A stretch of DNA of 64,000 nt from Solidesulfovibrio magneticus (lineage in GTDB: Bacteria > Desulfobacterota > Desulfovibrionia > Desulfovibrionales > Desulfovibrionaceae). Within the stretch, counting starts at the first letter, position 1. Each line of letters starts with the position of its first letter. Where the stretch lies: NCBI GenBank assembly GCA_002482565.1, contig DLGG01000064.1:19284-83283 (forward strand), read 5' to 3'. Shown piece after piece: positions 7,192 to 15,965 of this stretch. A model generated the notes under the pieces. That model was not told the origin of the DNA and made no database searches. It saw only the letters and a program-made list of their open reading frames with translations. A program made the translations under genes and the position numbers.

Positions 7192-8696
7192 CCAGTGGCC
7201 TGTGGCTTGACGAAAAGCGGTTCATGGAATTCGGCGCCCGCCCCCTGGCCGAGCTGCTCGGCGAAATCGCCGTGGCTCCGGCTTCCTGGGGGACGCTGGG
7301 GCTGCTGCCCGATCTGGACCCGGTGCTTCGGGAGCGCGGCGACGACGTCAAGGTGCTCGAAGATCTGACCGCCGACGGCAAGGTGTGCTCCTCAATCCAG
7401 GGGCGCAAGATCAAGACGCTCAACAAACGGGACTACCGGTTTTCGCCCGGCAAGGCCGATGGCCAAGAACCCACGCCCGAGGCCAAGCGGCTGTGCGACG
7501 ACCTGACCCGCGATCTGGAGCGGGTGGACCTCTATGCGTTGTTCTCCCAGGTGCTCGATGCGCCGTACTACGGCTTTACGCCGACCGAAATCCTGTGGCG
7601 GCGCGACGGCGACCGGCTGCGCGTGCGCGACCTGGTTCCCAAGCCGCGCGAGTGGTTCGTCTTCGACGTTGACGGCGCGCTGTGTTTCCGGGGCGAGGAC
7701 GCCATTGCCGGCGACAAGGTGCATCCCTTCAAGATGATGGTCTCCCGGCACTTCCCGACCTTCAAGAATCCCTACGGGCTGCGGCTGCTCTCCCGCTGCC
7801 TGTTCCCGGTGGCCTTCAAGCGGGGCGGCATTGAATTCATGATGCGCTTTGCCGAGAAGTTCGGGATGCCCTGGGTGGTAGGCGAGGCCCGGCCCGGAGC
7901 CCTGGAACCGGAACGTCGGGATATGCTGGCCAGCCTGTCGGCCATGGTCCGCGATGCCGTGGCCGTGGTTTCGGGCGGGTCCAAGGTCCATATCGAATCC
8001 GTGGAAGGTAAGGCCACGGGCGGCATCCATCTGTCCATCGTGGGCTATATGGACGCCGCCATCGCCCAGGTCATCCAGGGCCAGACGCTCACTCAGGAAA
8101 TCGGCTCCAAGGGCAGCTACGCCGCCAGCCAGACCCATTATGACGTGCTGACGGACTACGCCGAGGCCGACCAGACCCTGGTCGTCACGGCCATGAATGA
8201 TCTGGCCTGGATATATGGCCAGGTGAACGCGCCGGACGCGTTGACACCGGTCTTTGCCTATGTGGAGCCGGAAGACCTGGAGCAAAAGGCCAAGCTCGGA
8301 CGCTCGCTCTATGCCCTCGGCGCGCGTTTCAAAGCGCCGTACTTCGAGAGCTTCGGCCTGACGTCCGAGGAATTCAGCGTGGCGGCCGAGACGACCGGTC
8401 CGGGAGCCGGCGAAGCTTTCGCGGCCGGGGAAGAGCGTTTCACCCAGGACCAGCAGGCCGTGGAACGGCTGGTGGCCGAAGCCCTCAAGGAGGGCGGCCA
8501 GGCTGTGCGCGCCCAGGCCGGCCGCATCGTGGACCTTATGGAGCGCGCCGAGTCCTGGGAAGACGCGGAACTGCTCCTGCTCGAAGCCTTCCCGGACCTG
8601 GACAACGGGGATTTCCAAAAGGCCGTGGAAGCGGCCCAGGTCGCCGCCGATCTGCTTGGCCGCCATGCCGTGCGCCTGGAGACCGGCCGTGCCTGA
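7188..8696 (+). CDS. Phage portal protein, Mu gp29-like (DUF935)
   Basis: 502 residues, the expected size for the Mu gp29 family. Recognisable DUF935 features include VCSSIQGRKIKTLNKRDY near residue 65, PTEILWRRDGDRL, GLRLLSRCLFPVAFKRGG and the QGQTLTQEIGSKGSYAA stretch. It forms the ring through which DNA enters the head. The ATG at 7188 overlaps the terminase stop by four bases. Confidence 0.9.
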   Translation: MTSGLWLDEKRFMEFGARPLAELLGEIAVAPASWGTLGLLPDLDPVLRERGDDVKVLEDLTADGKVCSSIQGRKIKTLNKRDYRFSPGKADGQEPTPEAKRLCDDLTRDLERVDLYALFSQVLDAPYYGFTPTEILWRRDGDRLRVRDLVPKPREWFVFDVDGALCFRGEDAIAGDKVHPFKMMVSRHFPTFKNPYGLRLLSRCLFPVAFKRGGIEFMMRFAEKFGMPWVVGEARPGALEPERRDMLASLSAMVRDAVAVVSGGSKVHIESVEGKATGGIHLSIVGYMDAAIAQVIQGQTLTQEIGSKGSYAASQTHYDVLTDYAEADQTLVVTAMNDLAWIYGQVNAPDALTPVFAYVEPEDLEQKAKLGRSLYALGARFKAPYFESFGLTSEEFSVAAETTGPGAGEAFAAGEERFTQDQQAVERLVAEALKEGGQAVRAQAGRIVDLMERAESWEDAELLLLEAFPDLDNGDFQKAVEAAQVAADLLGRHAVRLETGRA

Positions 8697-9984
8697 GCGT
8701 CCGGCGTCCATCGTCTTCGGGCCGGTGCGGCCGGCCGAGGCCATCCGGTTCCTGCAAGACAAGGTTGCGGTCACTCGTGAGGAATTCGACCGGCTTTCCG
8801 ACGCGGCCAAGGCCCGGGCCTTCACCGTCTCGGGCCTGGCCAGGGTGGATATGGTCGAGGCCGTGCGCCGCTCCATGCTCGACGCCATGGAACAGGGCAT
8901 CTCGCTCAAGGAGTGGAAGGCGAGCGTGGGCCAGGCCCTGGAAGCGGCCGGCTACACCGGAGACCGGGCGCTTCGGCTGGAAACGATCTTTCGCACCAAC
9001 GTCCAGTCCGCCTACATGGCCGGCCGCTACGCCGAGATGATGGCCATGGCCGACACGTTTCCTTATTGGCAGTATTCGGCGGTCAACGACGGCCGCACCC
9101 GGCCGGCCCATCGGGCGCTCTCCGGCAAGGTCTACCCGGCCGGCCATCCCTTTTGGGACACCTGGTTTCCGCCCAACGGCTTCAACTGCCGCTGTTCTGT
9201 CCGGGCCCTCACGCGTTCCCAGGTCGAGGATCGCGGACTGACCGTCGAGAGCGAGATCCCCAAGGAGATCGACACGGCGTCCGGGCCGGTGCGCATGACG
9301 CCCGACCAGGGTTTTGCAACCAATGTGGGAAAAGACTGGCTGGAATCCCTGACGCCGAGCCCCTTGGCCGAGGAGATCAAGCCGCTCGTCTCCCGGGCCA
9401 TCTGCCGGGGCGGCCTGGCCTTTGCCGACGATCCCTGCCGGCCGCCGTTGGCGGGCATTGATCCCCGGCACGTCCTGACGGTGGACGCGGCCGACATCCT
9501 GCCGGCGGGCCTGGCTCCGGAGCGGTACGTGAAAGCGTTTTTGTCCGAATTCGGGATTGCCGACATTGAGGGGACCAAGGTCGTGAGCTTGCCCGGCGTC
9601 GAGCTGCCCATGGTGGTCGGCAAGGGGTTTTTCATCGACAAGGGCAGCAGGGCCTGGAAGGTCGACAAATCGGGCCGGGCTCCCTACGTCCGTCTCTTGG
9701 CCCAAACCATCCGAAATCCCTATGAGGTATGGCAAGTGCCCGCCGAGGTTTCGGGAAAGCCCGTGGACACCTTGCGTCTGCTGCGCCTGTTTAGCTTGGA
9801 CGGCAAGCGTATCGGCGGCTTTTCCGTATTCAACCTTGTGCGGGGTCGCGAGTGGCAGGCGGCTACGGCGTTCACGCCCAAGGTGACCGCCGCATCCGAA
9901 GCCAGGATGCTCGAATACTTGGAGGGGCAAAGATTGGGAACACTGGTTTTTCGCGAGGAACTCAAGGAGGGCGGGGCTCCTTGA
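8689..9984 (+). CDS. Head morphogenesis protein, Mu gp30-like, with C-terminal PBECR-type nuclease-like domain
   Basis: 431 residues from a GTG at 8689 that overlaps the portal stop and has GGAG seven bases upstream. Residues about 50-185 carry the Phage_Mu_F (SPP1 gp7-like) region: TIFRTNVQSAYMAGR, NDGRTRPAHRALSG and WFPPNGFNCRCSVR. Residues about 275-415 resemble the PBECR family (barnase/EndoU/colicin-like domains found on phage head proteins): GKGFFIDKGSRAWKV, YVRLLAQTIRNPYEVW, TLRLLRLFSL and FSVFNLVRGREWQAAT. The N-terminal part is a minor head component injected or packaged with DNA; the C-terminal part may act on host RNA or be processed. The nuclease activity is inferred from family only. 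Confidence 0.82.
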   Translation: MPERPASIVFGPVRPAEAIRFLQDKVAVTREEFDRLSDAAKARAFTVSGLARVDMVEAVRRSMLDAMEQGISLKEWKASVGQALEAAGYTGDRALRLETIFRTNVQSAYMAGRYAEMMAMADTFPYWQYSAVNDGRTRPAHRALSGKVYPAGHPFWDTWFPPNGFNCRCSVRALTRSQVEDRGLTVESEIPKEIDTASGPVRMTPDQGFATNVGKDWLESLTPSPLAEEIKPLVSRAICRGGLAFADDPCRPPLAGIDPRHVLTVDAADILPAGLAPERYVKAFLSEFGIADIEGTKVVSLPGVELPMVVGKGFFIDKGSRAWKVDKSGRAPYVRLLAQTIRNPYEVWQVPAEVSGKPVDTLRLLRLFSLDGKRIGGFSVFNLVRGREWQAATAFTPKVTAASEARMLEYLEGQRLGTLVFREELKEGGAP

Positions 9985-10324
9985 GCGGCCGGCGCGCCTA
10001 TCGATCCCCCCCGCCGGGGCTCGGCCGCGTCGTTACATCCTCATGTGTTCTGTGTAGTCATGCTCTATGGGACGGTCAAGCCTTGCGCGGCCCTAGACCT
10101 TCTTTTACCGCCTGATCCTGTCCCGCTTCCGTGATCCGTTCCCCCAGCCGCCCAGACCTCCCGTCCCTTGCAACCGCCTCCGCAAATCCTAGACCCATTT
10201 TAGACCTAGGATTATCCCGGGATTATCCCACCTTCGCCCCATAACCCGGGGCATTGCCGCAATCGTGTCCGTGCGCGTCCGTAGCGCGCTCCTTTGTGTT
10301 CGCCGCTTCGGGCATACCAGGGCC
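9985..10324 (+). other. Intergenic region before I/Z gene
   Basis: About 340 bases between the head genes with no convincing coding frame. It holds a pair of tandem near-palindromes (10209-10229, described separately), a CCTAG-flanked stretch at about 10198-10210, and a C-rich 10120-10180 region. A gap of this size inside an otherwise overlapping phage operon suggests a regulatory role. Confidence 0.5.
10209..10229 (+). promoter_or_regulatory. Tandem operator-like palindromes
   Basis: Two copies of GGATTATCCC at 10209-10218 and 10220-10229. Each contains the odd-centred palindrome GGAT-T-ATCC, and their centres are 11 bases apart, one helical turn. This would place two bound dimers on the same face of DNA. 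They lie about 100 bases before the I/Z start. The binding protein is unknown. Confidence 0.35.
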
Positions 10325-11272
10325 ATGGCAGCACGCACCAAATGGATCGAGATCGCCCGGGCCGGCGGCCCGTTTACGGCCCTGTCCGGCGAGGCGGTCA
10401 GCATCACCCGCGACGACCTCGACGCGGCCGTGGCCAGCTTCGATCCGGCCGACCGCCGCGTGCCGTTGGTCCTGGGGCATCCCAAGCTCGACGACCCGGC
10501 CTTCGGTTGGCTCACCGAAGTCAAACGCGACGGCGACGTGCTGCTGGCCCGCTTCGGGGACGTCCCGGAGCCGGTGCGCGCGGCCGTGGACCAGGGGCGC
10601 TACCGCAACGTCTCGGCCAAGTTCGCCAAGGGCTGGCGGCTTTGGCACGTCGGGCTTTTGGGCGCGGCCCAGCCGGCCATACCGGGCCTCAAGGAGGTCC
10701 GGCTGGCCGGGGCCGAGGACGGATACACCTTCGAATTCGCCAAGGAGGCGACCAAGGAGACGGACATGGATGAACTGGCGCGGCTGCGGCAGGAACTCGC
10801 CGACGCCACGAAGGCCTTGCAGGAAACCCGGGACGAAATCGCCCGGCTCAAGGCCGAGAAGGCCGGCGAAGGCAAAACCAAGGAGCTGGCGGCCCAGATT
10901 GAGGATCTGACCAAGCGCGTCCAGACGGCCGAGGCCGACCGGGACAAGGCGGTCAAGGAATTCGCCGACTTCAAGAACGACCAGACCGCCAAGGGCCGGG
11001 AAAGCCGTTTCGACGCCCTGGTGGCCACCGGCAAGGCCCTGCCCGGGGAGCGTTCCAAGGTGTTGGCCTTTGCCGCCGCCCTGGGAAACGCCGGCGGCGA
11101 AATCGAGCTGGCGGCCGGCGACGGCAAAACCGCGAAGGTCGGCCACGAGGAAGCCTACTGGCGCGAGCTGGAAGACCGGCCGGAAAACGGCCTGCTGACG
11201 GAACTCGCCGCGCCGGCCCATGGCGGCGGGCAAAAAGGCGGCGAGGCCGTCGACCTGACCGGCAAGGTCTAA
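10325..11272 (+). CDS. Prohead protease / scaffold, Mu gpI-like
   Basis: 315 residues. The N-terminal 140 residues match the Mu I protease family: IEIARAGGPFTALSG, DRRVPLVLGHPK with a likely catalytic His in GHP, GWLTEVKR, and the YRNVSAKF segment with a Ser. The C-terminal half is a charged coiled coil (residues 148-225) typical of a scaffold. An in-frame ATG at 10766 with AAGGAG six bases upstream could give a separate scaffold (Z). The start at 10325 is the first ATG in the Mu_I homology; there is no strong ribosome site. It processes the prohead during assembly. Confidence 0.85.
   Translation: MAARTKWIEIARAGGPFTALSGEAVSITRDDLDAAVASFDPADRRVPLVLGHPKLDDPAFGWLTEVKRDGDVLLARFGDVPEPVRAAVDQGRYRNVSAKFAKGWRLWHVGLLGAAQPAIPGLKEVRLAGAEDGYTFEFAKEATKETDMDELARLRQELADATKALQETRDEIARLKAEKAGEGKTKELAAQIEDLTKRVQTAEADRDKAVKEFADFKNDQTAKGRESRFDALVATGKALPGERSKVLAFAAALGNAGGEIELAAGDGKTAKVGHEEAYWRELEDRPENGLLTELAAPAHGGGQKGGEAVDLTGKV
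10766..11272 (+). CDS. Scaffold protein from internal start of I gene (Z-like)
   Basis: Same frame as the protease gene, beginning at MDELARLRQEL. It has its own AAGGAG at 10754-10759. The 168-residue product is mostly a charged coiled coil (to about residue 80) followed by a small globular tail. In Mu, gpZ is made from an internal start of I and serves as scaffold; the same layout is seen here. That it is made in vivo is inferred. Confidence 0.55.
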   Translation: MDELARLRQELADATKALQETRDEIARLKAEKAGEGKTKELAAQIEDLTKRVQTAEADRDKAVKEFADFKNDQTAKGRESRFDALVATGKALPGERSKVLAFAAALGNAGGEIELAAGDGKTAKVGHEEAYWRELEDRPENGLLTELAAPAHGGGQKGGEAVDLTGKV

Positions 11273-11281
11273 GGGGGAGCC

Positions 11282-11878
11282 ATGACCATCGACGGCGTCA
11301 TCACCCGCATCAACTACGACGACCAGCGCGCCCGGGGCGACGGGCATCCCCCGGTCATTGTCGGACGCAAACTCAAAACCGGCCAGGGCGTGTTGCCCGT
11401 GGGCCTGCTCCTGGCCCGGGACGCTTCGGACCTGGCCGTACCCTTTGAAACGGTTGCCGGGGAAGCCCTGGGCATGGGCACCGGAGCCGTCAAGGCCTAT
11501 GCCGACGTTCTGGCCAAGGCCCCGGTCCAGCCCGGAACGGTCGTCGTGGCCGACGGCGTCGAAACCTTTGACGACGACGGTTTCGGCCGGCTCGTCGGCA
11601 GCGCCGGGGGCCTTGGGACCGTGAATTACGTCACCGGAGCCGTGGCCGTGGAATTCGCCGCCAACGTGGCGAACGGCAATGAGGTCGCCGCCGCCTACTG
11701 CCGTCGCCTGGGCGGCGTGCTGGATGAAGTCGTGGATACCGCCGCGTCCGGTTCCGGCCTGGTCATCGTCCACGGCAGCGTCCGCAAAGACGTGCTCAAG
11801 GTCGGGGCCGTCGCCCCGGCCGCGCCCTCAGCCGCCGTGCTGTCGTTGCTGGCCGAAGCCGGCATCTGGCCCAACTAA
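11282..11878 (+). CDS. Phage head protein between scaffold and capsid (decoration candidate)
   Basis: 198 residues, ATG at 11282 with AGGGGGAG just upstream. Composition is Gly/Ala/Val rich with alternating beta-like strands (VIVGRKLKTGQGVLPVGLLLARD, TVVVADGVETF, NYVTGAVAVEF). A protein of this type and place, directly before the capsid, usually serves as head decoration or stabiliser in Mu-like and related phages. The family assignment is from position and composition, not from a clear motif. Confidence 0.6.
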   Translation: MTIDGVITRINYDDQRARGDGHPPVIVGRKLKTGQGVLPVGLLLARDASDLAVPFETVAGEALGMGTGAVKAYADVLAKAPVQPGTVVVADGVETFDDDGFGRLVGSAGGLGTVNYVTGAVAVEFAANVANGNEVAAAYCRRLGGVLDEVVDTAASGSGLVIVHGSVRKDVLKVGAVAPAAPSAAVLSLLAEAGIWPN

Positions 11879-11890
11879 AGGAGTCCCGAC

Positions 11891-12865
11891 ATGCTCAACC
11901 TGCGCGGCCTTTTCACCCGCGAAGCCATCATCGCCTATTTGAAGTCCCTGCCGGTGCTCAAGACGCCGGTCATGGACGCCATCTTCACCGAACGGCCCCA
12001 GCATCCCCTGGCGCTGCTCGGAGCCGACGACATCGCCGTGGACGCCGTGCCCTTGCCCTTTATCCGGCGCGGCGGCCCGAGCATCGCGGCCGTGTCCGAG
12101 GGCGGCGGCATCGCCATGTACGAGCCGTTGCCCGTGCGCGTCCACAAGTCGATCACGGCGGCCGACCTGAGCACCTTGCAGGTGCTCAAGGGCGAAAGCC
12201 TAGACACCTGGGCCAGGGGCAAGACCGACTACCTGCGCCGGGCCGTGCGCCGCACCACCGAAGCCCTGTGCGCCCGGGCGCTGTCCGGCAAGCTGCGTTG
12301 GCCGGTCGCCCTGGAGAAAGGCGGCTTCGACGTGTTTGAGGTCGTCTATGGCGCGATCCTGTCCGTCACCCCGGACAATATCTGGAACGACGCCGCCGTC
12401 AAACTCAAGGACGTCTACACCTGCCTGTCCGACATGGAAGAAGCCATCCAGGACGGCGGCTTCGGCGGCCAGATCGAGATTTGGGCCGGCAAGGACGCCT
12501 ACAACGCCCTTTTCGTCATCGCCGAGAACTCCAAGACCACGGCGCAAATCCGGGTGGAGATCACGAGCCAGGGCATCAACGTCGGCGGCTACCTGGTCAA
12601 GCGCCGGTCCGAAAAGCACCGCGACCCGGAGTCCGGCACCATGGTCCCGGCCGTGCCGAACGGCACCGTGCGCATGATCGCCCTCGATGCCGGCCACAAG
12701 CTGCCGTACTGCGCCGTGGACGACCTGGACGCCAATCTCCAGCCGCTGCCGCTGTTCGTCAAACCGGTCAAGACCGACAATCCGAGCGGCTACCAGCTCA
12801 TCGCCGAGTCCAAGCCGTTCCCGGTCGTCAACACCCGGGGCGTGTGCGACGCCGTGGTGCTGTGA
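11891..12865 (+). CDS. Major capsid protein (lambda gpE-like)
   Basis: 324 residues. The pattern matches the Phage_cap_E family (HK97 fold): PLPFIRRGGPSIAAV, EPLPVRVHKSITAADL, ARGKTDYLRRAVRRTTE, and the late GTVRMIALDAGHKLPYCAV and PSGYQLIAESKPFPVV. It forms the head shell. ATG 11891 has AAAGGAG upstream (11877-11883). The gene order protease-decoration-capsid is standard. Confidence 0.85.
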   Translation: MLNLRGLFTREAIIAYLKSLPVLKTPVMDAIFTERPQHPLALLGADDIAVDAVPLPFIRRGGPSIAAVSEGGGIAMYEPLPVRVHKSITAADLSTLQVLKGESLDTWARGKTDYLRRAVRRTTEALCARALSGKLRWPVALEKGGFDVFEVVYGAILSVTPDNIWNDAAVKLKDVYTCLSDMEEAIQDGGFGGQIEIWAGKDAYNALFVIAENSKTTAQIRVEITSQGINVGGYLVKRRSEKHRDPESGTMVPAVPNGTVRMIALDAGHKLPYCAVDDLDANLQPLPLFVKPVKTDNPSGYQLIAESKPFPVVNTRGVCDAVVL

Positions 12866-12868
12866 GGC

Positions 12869-13330
12869 ATGGCCATGGCCTACGTCACCCTCGCGGACCT
12901 CCGGGCGGTCATCCAGGAGAGCGACATCCTGGACCTGGTTAACGACACCGGCACGGCCACGGACCTGACCGACCCGGCCGTGGCCCAAACCCTGGCCGAA
13001 GTCTGCGACCAGGCGTCCCAGGAAGTCGACGCCTATCTGGCCGGCGTGGCCGACGTTCCCCTGGCCGCGCCGCCGAAGATCATCCGCGACCTGACCGCCC
13101 GCATCGCGCGGTACCGGCTCTACCAGCGCCGCCCCAACCTCGAGGACATCATCAAACCCGTGGCCGCCGACTACAAAGGGGCCGTTGACCTCCTGGCGCA
13201 GTTCGCCGCCGGTACGCTCACACTGCCCGGCGCCGTCGATGGCCAGCCGATTGTCGCGGGCGACTGCGGCCTGTCCGTGGCCAGCGCCCCCCGCCGGTTC
13301 GGGGACGATTTCTGGCGGAGGATGGGCTGA
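12869..13330 (+). CDS. Mu gp36-like head-tail protein (DUF1320)
   Basis: 153 residues with the DUF1320 pattern: MAYVTLADLRAVI, VCDQASQEVDAYLAGV, PPKIIRDLTARIARYRLYQRR. It is a head completion/connector protein in Mu-like phages. The start could be ATG 12869 or ATG 12875; GAGG at 12864-12867 fits 12875 better. Its stop overlaps the next ATG (TGATG). Confidence 0.82.
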   Translation: MAMAYVTLADLRAVIQESDILDLVNDTGTATDLTDPAVAQTLAEVCDQASQEVDAYLAGVADVPLAAPPKIIRDLTARIARYRLYQRRPNLEDIIKPVAADYKGAVDLLAQFAAGTLTLPGAVDGQPIVAGDCGLSVASAPRRFGDDFWRRMG

Positions 13331-13827
13331 TGTACCTGCTCGTTGAAGTGATCGTCGGCCCGGCGGCCGGTTTGCTTGGCCGGATCGCGGCCCTGCTTGG
13401 CGACATGACGCCGGCCATGGACCGGATCGGCCTGGCCCTGGTGTCGTCGATCCAGGAAAACTTCGAGCTGGGGCACTCCCCGGACGGCCAGCGCTGGAAA
13501 CCGAGCCGCCGGGCCGTGCTCCAGGGCGGCCAGACCCTGGTCGATACCGGCGCGCTCATGAACGGCATCGTGCATGAGGCCGCCGCCGACCAGGTCACCG
13601 TCGGGCCAAGCGGTCCCTCGCTCAAGTACGCGCGCATCCATCAGGAAGGCGGCGAGATTCGCCCGAAGTCGGCCAAGGCGCTCTTTTTTCGAGGAGCCGA
13701 CGGCCAGGCGCGCACGGTCAAGGTGGTCCGCATCCCGGCCCGGCCCTACCTGGGCATGAGCGCCGAAGATTGGAACACCATCGGGAACGTGCTGGTCGAA
13801 TACCTGGGAGTCGCCGCCCATGGTTGA
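13330..13827 (+). CDS. Phage virion morphogenesis protein, gpG-like tail completion
   Basis: 165 residues. Pattern of Mu gpG/P2 gpS: RIGLALVSSIQENFELGHSPDGQRWKP, LVDTGALMNGIV, and LKYARIHQEGGEI, ending IPARPYLGMS. The protein caps the head-tail interface or the tail end. It overlaps the previous gene by one base and the next by eight. Confidence 0.85.
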   Translation: MYLLVEVIVGPAAGLLGRIAALLGDMTPAMDRIGLALVSSIQENFELGHSPDGQRWKPSRRAVLQGGQTLVDTGALMNGIVHEAAADQVTVGPSGPSLKYARIHQEGGEIRPKSAKALFFRGADGQARTVKVVRIPARPYLGMSAEDWNTIGNVLVEYLGVAAHG

Positions 13828-14260
13828 AATCCACGAGATGGAAAACGCGCTGGTGGCCAGGCTCGAACCCCTTAAGGACAGCCACGGCGTGCGCGAAATC
13901 AAGACCTACGGCGACGATCTGGCTCCCGAGCAGCTGCCCAAGCTCTTGCCCAACCTGCCGGCCTTGCTCGTGGTCTACGCCGGTTCGGTCATCGTGGATC
14001 ACGGCCAGCGCCAGATCGACCGGGGGGCCTACTTCGTTTTTGCCTGCGCCAAGTCGCTGCGCAGCAACCAGGACGCCCGGGGCGGCGCGATGGGAGTCTA
14101 TCCGCTCCTTGGCCTGGTGCGGCGGACCCTGCACGGCCAGGAAATCTTCCCGGACATGCCGGCGCTGCTCAAGCGCCAGGAAACCTTTCTGTCCCGGCCG
14201 GACCTGACGGCCTGTTACGCGGTTTACGAGATCGCCCAGCCGTATCTGCTCGGCGAATAA
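13820..14260 (+). CDS. Mu gp37-like protein (DUF1834), tail terminator candidate
   Basis: 146 residues. Short alpha/beta protein with the DUF1834 pattern MVEIHEMENALVARL, LPALLVVYAGS, YFVFACAKSLRSNQ, MGVYPLLGLVRRTLHG. In this position it probably ends the tail tube. Starts inside the gpG-like gene. Confidence 0.8.
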   Translation: MVEIHEMENALVARLEPLKDSHGVREIKTYGDDLAPEQLPKLLPNLPALLVVYAGSVIVDHGQRQIDRGAYFVFACAKSLRSNQDARGGAMGVYPLLGLVRRTLHGQEIFPDMPALLKRQETFLSRPDLTACYAVYEIAQPYLLGE

Positions 14261-14272
14261 GGAGACAGGCAC

Positions 14273-15442
14273 ATGCCCGCACAGCAAGAACAGAAAACCC
14301 AGCTGACCCGTAAGGCCGTGGTTCTGGCCAAGGTCGAGGAGACCTATGGCCAGCCGCCGGCCATGGAGGCCAAAAACGGCGTCCTGGTCAACAACGGCGT
14401 GGACGTGGAACCCACGGGCGAAAAGGTCAAGCGCGACGTGGTGCGCCGCACCTTTTCGCCGGCCGGCGCGGTCATCGGGGCCAAGAAGATCATTTTCAAG
14501 GCCACGGTGGAACTGCGCGGCGGCGGCCTGGACGCCACCGGCAAGGTGCTGCCGCCGGACTCCGAACCGTTCCTGCTGGCCTGCGGCGTCCAGCGCACCG
14601 ACGTGGTGCGGCTGGCCGTGTCCTCGGTGGCCGGCTTCCTGCTCGGCGAAGAGATTGCCGGCTCGACGTCCAACGCCAAGGGCGCCCTGCATCATATCGA
14701 CGGCGACAATACCTTGGTGCTCAAGGCCGTGACCGGCACGTTCCAACCCGAACCGGTGACCGGCGTGTCGTCCACCACCCTGGCCGACGTGATTTCGGCC
14801 GCGCCGGGCATCGAATACCGGCCGATTACCGCCGATCCCCAGGACCAGGCTTCGACCTCGGTCCTGTTCCACAAAAACGCCATCCTCTACACCGTGGTCG
14901 GGGCGCGCGGCACGTTTACCCTCAACTGCGGCGTCAACAAGTATCCGCTGATCGAATACACGCTGACCGGCCTTTGGACCGATCCGGCCGACGCCCCGAC
15001 CATGCCTGTCCCGGATTATCCCAAGCACAAGCCGCCCATGTTCATGGGCGCGAACCTGGTCATCGACGACTACCGGCCCGTGGTCACCGAACTCACCTAC
15101 GCCATGGGCAACACCATCGTGGACCGCCTGGACGCCAACGCCGCCGACGGCATGGTGGGCGTGCTCATCACCGGCCGCGAAGCCACCGGCACGGTCAATC
15201 CGGAAATGGACGCCCTGGCCAGCTTCAACCCCTGGACCAAGTGGAAGGCGGCCCAAACCTCGCGCATCGCCACCTTGTTCGGCAGCGACCCCGGCAACCG
15301 GGTTCGCCTGGAGCTGCCGGCCGCCCAATACGACGGCCTCAAACACGCCGAGCGCTCGGGCATCGCCGCCTATACCGCCAACTACATTGCCAACGCCCAC
15401 CGGGACGAAGGCGATGACGAATGGCGCATGACCATCCTCTAA
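14273..15442 (+). CDS. Phage tail tube protein, non-contractile type
   Basis: 389 residues. Beta-rich, with AVVLAKVEETYGQPP near the N-terminus, typical of tube proteins of siphovirus-type Mu relatives (B3/D3112 style), and LYTVVGARGTFTLNCGVNKYPLIEYTLTGLW in the centre. The C-terminal 120 residues look like a separate domain. No sheath gene stands beside it, which indicates a flexible, non-contractile tail. Ribosome site GGAGAC at 14261-14266. Confidence 0.75.
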   Translation: MPAQQEQKTQLTRKAVVLAKVEETYGQPPAMEAKNGVLVNNGVDVEPTGEKVKRDVVRRTFSPAGAVIGAKKIIFKATVELRGGGLDATGKVLPPDSEPFLLACGVQRTDVVRLAVSSVAGFLLGEEIAGSTSNAKGALHHIDGDNTLVLKAVTGTFQPEPVTGVSSTTLADVISAAPGIEYRPITADPQDQASTSVLFHKNAILYTVVGARGTFTLNCGVNKYPLIEYTLTGLWTDPADAPTMPVPDYPKHKPPMFMGANLVIDDYRPVVTELTYAMGNTIVDRLDANAADGMVGVLITGREATGTVNPEMDALASFNPWTKWKAAQTSRIATLFGSDPGNRVRLELPAAQYDGLKHAERSGIAAYTANYIANAHRDEGDDEWRMTIL

Positions 15443-15467
15443 CCCCTGATCACGCAAAGGAGCACGT

Positions 15468-15965
15468 ATGTCGGGAAACCAGCCCATGCTCGTTTTGAGC
15501 GGCAAGTACGTCCTGGAGATGAAGGATCGCCTGTCCGGGGCGAACCTGGAGTTCCACTACCGTTTGCCGATCCAGGCCGAGCGGGACGCCTACACCAAGG
15601 CCACGGTCCAGCACAAAGGGAACAAGGTCCGGTCGAAGGCCAACGTCTTCACCGAGCAGGCGGCCCTGGGCAAACGGGTGTTGACGGGCTTCAAGAAAGG
15701 CTCGTTGGCCGATGAAAGCGGCCGGGTCATCAGCTCGGACAAGACCGATCCGGACTTCAATCCGGACTGGAAGGATCTGCTCGAAAAGTACCGGCCGGAC
15801 CTCCTGGCCGCCGTCGGGCAGCGGGTCCTCAAAACAACGGAAACCGCCGAGGAAGAAGGTCTCTTCGAAGTCGTGGAGGACTTCGGCGAGGACCCTTCGA
15901 ATCCGTTGTCCGGCGACACTTCGAAGGATGCGCCGGACCAGACCGACCCCTTGCCGAATGCCTAG
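15468..15965 (+). CDS. Tail assembly chaperone, short form (G-like)
   Basis: 165 residues, ATG 15468 with AAAGGAG upstream. It lies between the tail tube and tape measure genes, the place of lambda G. The N-terminal domain has beta strands around FHYRLPIQAERDAYTKA; the C-terminus is acidic and unstructured (ending DQTDPLPNA). The stop at 15963-15965 is probably bypassed in a fraction of ribosomes by a minus-one shift at the run of four C at 15947-15950. Confidence 0.7.
   Translation: MSGNQPMLVLSGKYVLEMKDRLSGANLEFHYRLPIQAERDAYTKATVQHKGNKVRSKANVFTEQAALGKRVLTGFKKGSLADESGRVISSDKTDPDFNPDWKDLLEKYRPDLLAAVGQRVLKTTETAEEEGLFEVVEDFGEDPSNPLSGDTSKDAPDQTDPLPNA

Noticed and set aside
13718..15505. A 595-residue open frame on the minus strand.
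   Set aside because: It is a shadow of the gpG-, gp37- and tube-protein genes; composition is His/Gly/Arg rich as expected from antisense reading.
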